Assembly: GCA_017438085.1 (NCBI GenBank)
Contig: JAFRWH010000338.1
Location: 1-9,169, forward strand
From: Bacillota bacterium
GTDB lineage: Bacteria; Bacillota_A; Clostridia; Peptostreptococcales; Anaerovoracaceae
Reading direction: 5' to 3'
DNA length: 9,169 bases
The notes under the pieces: model-generated
What the model saw: the letters and a program-made list of their open reading frames with translations, nothing else
What the model was told of the DNA's origin: nothing
Database searches by the model: none
Shown here: in pieces, positions 6,846 to 9,169 of the stretch
How positions within the stretch are numbered: position 1 is the first letter of the stretch
How the letters are laid out: each line of letters opens with the position of its first letter
Position numbers and translations under genes: made by a program

Positions 6846-9169
6846 CTAGCACGCGGTGGCGCTGACGAATTCGTAGCCGGCGTCTTCGATGGCGGCCTTT
6901 ATGATGTCATCGGACACCTCCCCGCTGAGGGTGATGACAGCATTGTTGTTCTCCAGGGAGACATCAGCGGATTCCACGCCCTCGATGCCTTCCAGAGCCT
7001 TCTTCACATGCTTTACGCAGTTCTGGCACATCATGCCGTTTACGCTTACCAGCCTCTTCGGCGCTGCGCTTTCCGCGGGAGCTGCGCTCACAAACTCGTA
7101 GCCAGCATCCTCTATGGCTGCCTTGAATGCAGACTCGGGGATCCAGCTGGCGATATCTACAACAGCGTTGTTGTTCTCCAGAGAGACATCCGCAGACGCT
7201 ACGCCCTCCATGCCCTCAAGGGCTTTCTTTACATGCTTTACACAGTTCTGGCACATCATGCCGTTTACATTTACTACTACCTTCAAGATCTCTGCTCCTT
7301 CCTTTGTTTTATTGTCTTCTGACGGTCCTGCGCCGCCTGAGTTAACGATTTCATCTTTTGCAGCCAGGCTGCCGATGCTTCCTGCAGCTGCTGCCGATCC
7401 TGCAGCCTCATCCATCTGAGATCCGCCTGCGGATCCGGCTTCATATGCGTCCGCGTCCGGCACCGGACAGGGTTCGGTCCTCATGAGCTCTGCAGCCTCC
7501 TCTGCGCTGACAGCGCCTGCCTTCAGGAAATCAGGCAGCGGAGCCAGCTGATACTTGCTGTCGCGCTTCTTCGAGAAGATGTCGAAGAAATTCAGTCTCA
7601 GGGCATTGCTCACCACAAAGAAGCTGGATAGGCTCATGGCCGCAGCCCCGAACATGGGATTCAGGGTGATCCCGAAATGCGGGATCAGCGCGCCTGCGGC
7701 GATGGGTATGCCGATGGCGTTGTAGAAGAACGCCCAGAACAGGTTCTCGTGGATGTTTCTGATGACCTGCCTGGAAAGGCGTATGGCACCCGCCACATCC
7801 TTCAGACTGGACTTCATCAGGACCACGTCAGCCGCATCGATGGCCACGTCAGCGCCTGCGCCTATGGCCACGCCTATGTCTGCCCTGGTAAGAGCCGGCG
7901 CGTCGTTTATGCCGTCGCCCACCATGGCGGTGCTGCCGCTTTCCTGTATCTTGCGGATAACGGCCTCCTTGCCGTCGGGAAGCACATCGGAAACGATGGC
8001 CTCAAGACCCAGCTGACGGCCTATGGCCTTCGCTGTGCGGGAGTTGTCACCCGTCAGCATCACAGGCTGAACGCCCATGCCAATCAGTTCCTGAATAGCC
8101 TCTCTGGAATCCTCCTTGATGACGTCCGCCACGGCGATTATTCCAAGCAGCCTTCCGTCTGCCGCAAAGTACAGCGGCGTCTTGCCGTCCTCCGCCAGAG
8201 CGTCGCCCTTGGCGCGAAGTCCTGTGCCGGAAGCCCCGGCGGATGTATCGCTGACTGTCTTAAGAAGGCCTCGTTCCTCCATCAGAGCGGCATTGCCCCC
8301 GATTGCTGTCACGGTCCGGCCATTCAGGACCACACTTCCCGTAACACCGTGGCCGGGCAGAGCCTGAAAGTCCTTTGAGCCCTCAAATTCAAGCTTCTGC
8401 GCTTCTGCATATTCGCGGATAGCTGTGGCCAGCGGATGCTCGGACTTTGCTTCGAGAGAAGCAGCAGCCCTGAGCAGTTCATCCTCGCTGACGCCCTCCG
8501 AAGGCACGATGTCCGTTAGCCTAGGCTTGCCCTCTGTGATGGTACCGGTCTTATCCAGCACCACATAGCGGACCTTGCCCGTGGCTTCCAGGGAAGACGC
8601 TGTCTTGAAAAGTATGCCGTTCTTTGCGCCAAGGCCGCTGCCCACCATGATCGCAACAGGGGTGGCAAGGCCAAGAGCGCAGGGGCAGCTGATGACCAGC
8701 ACGCTGATGGCTCTGCCAAGGGCAAAGCCAAGATTGCCCCTTGCTATCATCCATATTATGAAGTCCACGATGGCGATCCCAACCACTGTGGGAACGAAAA
8801 TGCCTGAGACTTTATCTGCTATTTTGGCGATGGGAGCCTTTGAAGCCGCAGCGTTCTGCACCATTTCAATGATCTGCTGCAGCGTGGTATCTCCTCCCAC
8901 GCGGGTGGCTTCGCAGGTGAGGGAGCCGTTCTGGTTGATGGTTGCGGCGCTCACCAGGCTTCCGGGAGCCTTGTCCACGGGAAGGCTTTCGCCTGTTAGA
9001 GCAGCCTCATTGACAGCGCTTTCGCCCTCCAGCACCTTGCCGTCCACAGGGAAGCTCTCTCCGGGGCGCACGACGAAAATGTCGCCCTCCTCCACCTCCT
9101 CGGCGGGTATGGTAACTTCAGCTCCATCGCGGATAACGTGAGCTTCCTTGGGGGCCATGTCCATGAGCC
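6846..9169 (-). CDS. copA: Cu+-exporting P1B-type ATPase CopA with two C-terminal HMA domains (5' end outside window)
   Basis: A membrane pump that uses ATP to export Cu+ (possibly Ag+). The frame is open to the window edge. Residue numbers count from the first internal Met (9164), which lies in the conserved 'LM-x-APK' stretch just before the A domain, so N-terminal helices and any N-terminal HMA domain are missing from view. Seen in order: actuator TGES (57-60); membrane CPC (160-162) in SCPCALGLATP; DKTGT with phosphorylated D204; SEHP (241-244) of the nucleotide domain; TGDN (371-374); GDGINDAP (416-423). The last two helices carry the Cu+ signatures FYNAIGIP and AMSLSSFFVVSNALRL, which support the P1B-1 class. 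An Ala/Gly/Ser/acidic linker (about 537-625) then leads to HMA domains at about 626-693 and 704-769, each with a GMMCQNC metal site (C638/C641 and C713/C716). Bacterial CopA usually carries HMA domains at the N-terminus only. It converges on pgcA; its promoter and any regulator lie outside the window. Confidence 0.96.
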   Translation of the reverse strand, partial: LMDMAPKEAHVIRDGAEVTIPAEEVEEGDIFVVRPGESFPVDGKVLEGESAVNEAALTGESLPVDKAPGSLVSAATINQNGSLTCEATRVGGDTTLQQIIEMVQNAAASKAPIAKIADKVSGIFVPTVVGIAIVDFIIWMIARGNLGFALGRAISVLVISCPCALGLATPVAIMVGSGLGAKNGILFKTASSLEATGKVRYVVLDKTGTITEGKPRLTDIVPSEGVSEDELLRAAASLEAKSEHPLATAIREYAEAQKLEFEGSKDFQALPGHGVTGSVVLNGRTVTAIGGNAALMEERGLLKTVSDTSAGASGTGLRAKGDALAEDGKTPLYFAADGRLLGIIAVADVIKEDSREAIQELIGMGVQPVMLTGDNSRTAKAIGRQLGLEAIVSDVLPDGKEAVIRKIQESGSTAMVGDGINDAPALTRADIGVAIGAGADVAIDAADVVLMKSSLKDVAGAIRLSRQVIRNIHENLFWAFFYNAIGIPIAAGALIPHFGITLNPMFGAAAMSLSSFFVVSNALRLNFFDIFSKKRDSKYQLAPLPDFLKAGAVSAEEAAELMRTEPCPVPDADAYEAGSAGGSQMDEAAGSAAAAGSIGSLAAKDEIVNSGGAGPSEDNKTKEGAEILKVVVNVNGMMCQNCVKHVKKALEGMEGVASADVSLENNNAVVDIASWIPESAFKAAIEDAGYEFVSAAPAESAAPKRLVSVNGMMCQNCVKHVKKALEGIEGVESADVSLENNNAVITLSGEVSDDIIKAAIEDAGYEFVSATAC
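6864..7055 (-). repeat. Direct repeat copy encoding the second (distal) HMA domain of CopA
   Basis: This segment pairs with 7089-7280 at a constant 225-base (75-codon) offset with no gap. Comparing 6961-7050 with 7186-7275 by eye gives 75 identical bases of 90, including a 26-base identical run at 7018-7043. The encoded protein shares 19 identical consecutive residues around the CxxC site with the other copy. Most base differences look synonymous. Confidence 0.9.
7089..7280 (-). repeat. Direct repeat copy encoding the first (proximal) HMA domain of CopA
   Basis: Partner of the repeat at 6864-7055, with the same 225-base register; the 26-base identical run is at 7243-7268. The copies diverge most in the third beta strand region, where the proximal copy encodes VDIASWIPESAF and the distal copy ITLSGEVSDDII. 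This suggests an internal tandem duplication of one HMA module followed by purifying selection. Confidence 0.9.

Noticed and set aside
7677..8378. A 233-codon open frame on the plus strand opposite copA
   Set aside because: It is a shadow of the P and N domains of the ATPase, with no ribosome binding site or recognisable motif.
9162..9164. ATG at 9164 as the true start of copA
   Set aside because: The frame stays open upstream, and the sequence begins in the conserved LMxxAPK stretch before the A domain. It is an internal methionine of a gene cut by the window edge.

Overview
The window looks like ordinary chromosomal housekeeping DNA from a Gram-positive, Clostridia-like (Firmicutes) bacterium of moderate to fairly high GC content. 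This is inferred from strong AGGAG-type ribosome binding sites, a PgcA-type phosphohexomutase, an S11 D,D-carboxypeptidase with a C-terminal membrane anchor, and tight gene packing. It cannot be assigned to a genus from sequence alone. I see no rRNA, tRNA, CRISPR array, insertion sequence, integrase, phage gene or attachment site. No stretch without a gene exceeds about 150 bases.

Left part (1-4233, minus strand): a compact run reads right to left as D-Ala-D-Ala carboxypeptidase, then uvrC (excision nuclease subunit C), then a YfcE-type metallophosphoesterase, then an unrecognised gene that leaves the window. The junctions are very tight: TAG directly followed by ATG between the carboxypeptidase and uvrC, an ATGA overlap between uvrC and yfcE, and 24 bases before the last gene. 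Co-transcription and translational coupling are therefore likely. The functions (cell-wall trimming, DNA repair, phosphodiester hydrolysis) do not form one obvious pathway.

Middle (4234-6790): a 143-base AT-rich divergent promoter region separates that operon from rdgB (XTP/dITP diphosphatase) and pgcA (alpha-phosphoglucomutase/phosphomannomutase), both on the plus strand. pgcA has its own plausible promoter in the 80-base gap after rdgB. A strong hairpin at 6804-6834 with T-tracts on both strands ends pgcA and the convergent copper-pump gene.

Right part (6846-9169, minus strand): most of a Cu+-type P1B ATPase (CopA), whose 5' end lies beyond the window. Its unusual feature is a C-terminal tail with a low-complexity Ala/Gly/Ser/acidic linker and two very similar CxxC heavy-metal-associated (HMA, CopZ-like) domains. 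These are encoded by a 225-base in-register tandem duplication. In most bacterial CopA proteins the HMA domains are N-terminal.

I did not find a convincing undescribed multi-gene system. The best leads are the C-terminal tandem HMA tail of CopA, the lineage-specific insertions in YfcE and RdgB, and the unidentified partial gene at the left edge.
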